A DNA stretch of 8,424 bases. It comes from an uncultured Hyphomicrobiales bacterium. GTDB taxonomy: Bacteria; Pseudomonadota; Alphaproteobacteria; Rhizobiales; Beijerinckiaceae. The position numbers and the translations under genes were made by a program. How positions within the stretch are numbered: position 1 is the stretch's first letter; the number at the start of each line of letters is the position of its first letter. Shown piece by piece: positions 7,033 through 8,424 of the stretch. The stretch is from positions 1-8,424 of the forward strand of contig CAIZGQ010000292.1 in the NCBI GenBank assembly GCA_903932565.1, read 5' to 3'. A model generated the notes under the pieces. The model saw only the letters and a list, made by a program, of their open reading frames with translations. It was not told the DNA's origin and did not search any database.

Positions 7033-7227
7033 TCCTGTGAGCCTGTGCGTTGATCTCTTCTGCAAGAATCCAACGCTAATATTCTGCGAAGTTTTAAACT
7101 CGATAAATTGACCCGAGAATTCGCGTCCTTTGCGTTAAAAATCTTGGTGGCTCAACGCGGCCGCAGCCGCAAACCCATTTGCTGGACGCGCAACTGGACA
7201 ACGCGTGCGGTCCCCAATTTATGGATA
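7033..7227. other. intergenic spacer between convergent genes
   Basis: This spacer of about 195 bases separates the stop of the Pht5-like gene from the hairpin at the end of the amidohydrolase gene. It is partly AT-rich around 7075-7140. It holds a small GC hairpin (GCGGC 7157-7161 / GCCGC 7166-7170, loop CGCA) around a GCGGCCGC palindrome, with no following T-run, and a second weak dyad (ACGCG 7186-7190 / CGCGT 7202-7206). I see no credible gene. Confidence 0.5.
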
Positions 7228-7259
7228 AAAGAACTCGCTTAGAGTCGAAGGAGTTTTTT
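7228..7259. terminator. probable bidirectional intrinsic terminator at the convergent junction
   Basis: Bases 7228-7236 (AAAGAACTC) pair with 7251-7259 (GAGTTTTTT) with one G-T wobble. After a bulged G at 7237 the stem continues with CTT (7238-7240) against AAG (7248-7250), closing a 7-base loop. On the plus strand the right arm ends in six T. On the minus strand the matching arm ends in CTTTTATC. Either transcript could therefore end here. The structure covers the stop codon and last few codons of the amidohydrolase gene (stop at 7239-7241). The stem is only moderately GC-rich and its T-run is also its paired arm, so its strength is uncertain. Confidence 0.45.
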
Positions 7260-8192
7260 GGCATTCCCGCCCAAGAGCTTGGCTTTGTCATCAGGAGAGA
7301 TTTGCAGCGTATCGATCCAATCCATGCCATCCCGATTCACGACGAAGGGATAGTCGACTGAAAACATGATGCGGTCGATCCCGAGTTCTAGCACCGTGCA
7401 GATCAGAGCTGGTGTTGAGAAATGGCCGCTTGTCGTCACATAGAAATGGCGACCAAACGTGTCACGGAAACTCAAAGGCGCATGGCCGGGACGCTGCAAG
7501 GCTTGATTGATTCGCCACATCAGGAACGGCAGCGTCTCGCCGAAATGGCCGAGGATGATTTTTAAGCCCTTGTGTTCTTCAAAAACACGGCTCAGGACGA
7601 GGCGGATGGCCTGCGTCGCTGTTTCCACCGTAAAGCCCCATGCAGCCCGGATGACGCTTGGAAATTCCTGCGCATAATCGTCATAATAGGCCTTCATCAC
7701 AGCTGCCTGCGGCACGGCAGGGTGGAAATAAATCGGCACGTCAAGTTTTGATGCAACTTCGAAGATCGGCCAGAATTTCCTGTCGTCATGAAACTCGCCG
7801 TTTGTCAGTCCATGGATCATGGCCCCTTTGAAGCCGTAATCCTTGACGCAGCGCTCCAGCTCAAGGGCGGCCTGCTCCGGTTGGGGTGTTGGCAACGTTG
7901 CGAAACCGGCAAAGCGCGTCGGATGCCGCGCACAAACCTCCGCCAGACGTTCATTGGTGCGACGCGTCACGTCCACGCAAATATCGGCGCTGAGCTTTTG
8001 TGCGGCCGGCGCGCCATGGGAGAGAACCTGCATGTCGATGCCAGCTTCATCCATGGCGCGCAAACGGATCTCACCGACATCTTTCAACAGGGCTATGTGT
8101 GGGGACTTGCCCTCAGCGCCGATGAAGTGTCCGGACAATTCTTCATCCCAATAATGTTCTTCGAGAGCGATGACGGGGCAGTTTCCTAGCAT
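7239..8192 (-). CDS. amidohydrolase-2 family protein, gamma-resorcylate decarboxylase-like
   Basis: A TIM-barrel metal enzyme of the amidohydrolase-2 / ACMSD family (317 aa). It is closest in pattern to gamma-resorcylate (2,6-dihydroxybenzoate) decarboxylase and its relatives, which non-oxidatively decarboxylate hydroxybenzoates. All expected metal and active-site positions are present: E11 and H13 in ALEEHYW near the N-terminus, H157 in IYFHPAVP, H216 in ILGHFGE and D280 in FSVDYPF. The surrounding segments also match the family: LSHGAPAAQ, RTNERLAEVCARHPTRFAGF, LPFLMWRIN and FYVTTSGHFSTPAL. The ATG at 8192 has AGAGGA 8 bases upstream. No signal peptide is visible, so it should be cytoplasmic. 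Some relatives are hydrolases rather than decarboxylases, so the reaction is inferred. It converges on the Pht5-like gene, and a shared aromatic-acid pathway is plausible. Confidence 0.9.
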   Translation of the reverse strand: MLGNCPVIALEEHYWDEELSGHFIGAEGKSPHIALLKDVGEIRLRAMDEAGIDMQVLSHGAPAAQKLSADICVDVTRRTNERLAEVCARHPTRFAGFATLPTPQPEQAALELERCVKDYGFKGAMIHGLTNGEFHDDRKFWPIFEVASKLDVPIYFHPAVPQAAVMKAYYDDYAQEFPSVIRAAWGFTVETATQAIRLVLSRVFEEHKGLKIILGHFGETLPFLMWRINQALQRPGHAPLSFRDTFGRHFYVTTSGHFSTPALICTVLELGIDRIMFSVDYPFVVNRDGMDWIDTLQISPDDKAKLLGGNAKKLLRL

Positions 8193-8200
8193 TTCCGATG

Positions 8201-8206
8201 TCCTCT
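8201..8206 (-). promoter_or_regulatory. Shine-Dalgarno AGAGGA for the amidohydrolase gene
   Basis: On the minus strand AGAGGA (8206 to 8201) lies 8 bases before the ATG at 8192, an ideal spacing that fixes the start. Confidence 0.6.
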
Positions 8207-8307
8207 GATGGAGATGTCCGATGCCACTCGAGCGCGCATTGGCTCTGTTGTTCGGATCAAAGAGCTTGGCGGGGTGAGATTTTCTGCGTGTTCAGGGTAG
8301 GCCGCGA

Positions 8308-8424
8308 TCAGGTGAGCAACCCGCCTCGAAAATGCACCAGCGGTGCAGTGTTCGGATCGCTTGCGGTTGCAACCACCAATCCAAAGACAAGGACCACGTT
8401 ATGCCGCTCCATGGTTTCGATAAC
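8308..8424 (-). CDS. possible 3' end of an upstream minus-strand gene (partial)
   Basis: Reading the minus strand from the window edge, one frame is open for 38 codons to a TGA at 8310-8308. It encodes a peptide beginning VIETMERHNVVLVFG and ending HFRGGLLT. The segment ETMERHNVVL is reminiscent of a motif in amidohydrolase-2 proteins, but there it is not C-terminal, so this could be the tail of an unknown gene, a broken copy, or chance. It would precede the amidohydrolase gene by about 115 bases on the same strand. No promoter or terminator stands out in that gap (8207-8307). Confidence 0.3.
   Translation of the reverse strand, partial: VIETMERHNVVLVFGLVVATASDPNTAPLVHFRGGLLT

Noticed and set aside
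7108..7139. TTGACC (7108-7113) with a downstream GTTAAA as a sigma-70 promoter
   Set aside because: The spacing to GTTAAA is 20 bases, the -10 match is poor, and it would fire antisense into the end of the amidohydrolase gene with no gene to drive.
7157..7170. GCGGC-CGCA-GCCGC hairpin as a terminator for the Pht5-like gene
   Set aside because: The stem has 5 pairs and no T-run follows on either strand. The hairpin at 7228-7259 is a better candidate.
8198..8424. Plus-strand open frame beginning with an ATG at 8198 and running off the edge
   Set aside because: The translation is rich in Cys and Trp without any recognisable motif, has no ribosome binding site, and lies antisense to the more credible minus-strand frame.

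Overview
The window looks like a catabolic or scavenging island from a proteobacterium, probably an alphaproteobacterium of the Rhizobiales type. That guess rests on moderately high GC, dense gene packing, two kinds of ABC importer, a Tat-exported oligopeptide-type binding protein, an NtaA/SnaA-type flavin monooxygenase and two decarboxylase-like enzymes. No rRNA, tRNA, CRISPR array, insertion sequence or phage gene is visible.

Layout. (1) Bases 1-4014, plus strand, probably one operon: the 3' end of an unassigned gene (1-141), an SsuB/TauB-type ABC ATPase (161-1033), an LLM-class FMN-dependent monooxygenase of the NtaA/SnaA/DszA family (1060-2388) and a family-5 (DppA/OppA-like) periplasmic binding protein with a Tat signal (2410-4014). 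(2) Bases 4021-5984, minus strand: DppB-like and DppC-like permease subunits joined by an ATGA overlap. They converge on the binding-protein gene with only 6 bases between stop codons. (3) Bases 6040-7032, plus strand: a protein of the 4,5-dihydroxyphthalate decarboxylase (Pht5-like) family, which shares the periplasmic-binding-protein fold. (4) Bases 7239-8192, minus strand: an amidohydrolase-2 family protein resembling gamma-resorcylate (2,6-dihydroxybenzoate) decarboxylase, with its metal ligands intact. (5) Bases 8193-8424: the probable 3' tail of another minus-strand gene and about 115 bp of spacer.

How the parts may work together (inference): the DppA-like binding protein and DppBC-like permeases would import one organic substrate, although the usual DppD/DppF ATPases are not in the window. 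The SsuB-type ATPase belongs to a second importer whose permease and binding protein must lie to the left. In the cytoplasm the reduced-flavin monooxygenase could cleave a C-N or C-S bond or hydroxylate the imported compound, and the Pht5-like and resorcylate-decarboxylase-like proteins could remove carboxyl groups from aromatic or heteroaromatic intermediates. The substrate cannot be read from the sequence.

The least ordinary features are the convergent split of a binding protein from its permeases, the missing oligopeptide-type ATPases, two different decarboxylase-fold proteins beside an NtaA-type monooxygenase, a hairpin that looks like a bidirectional terminator over the end of the amidohydrolase gene, and a dyad in the divergent permease/Pht5-like start region. 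I see no clearly new kind of system; the individual families are known, and any novelty would lie in the combined pathway and its substrate.
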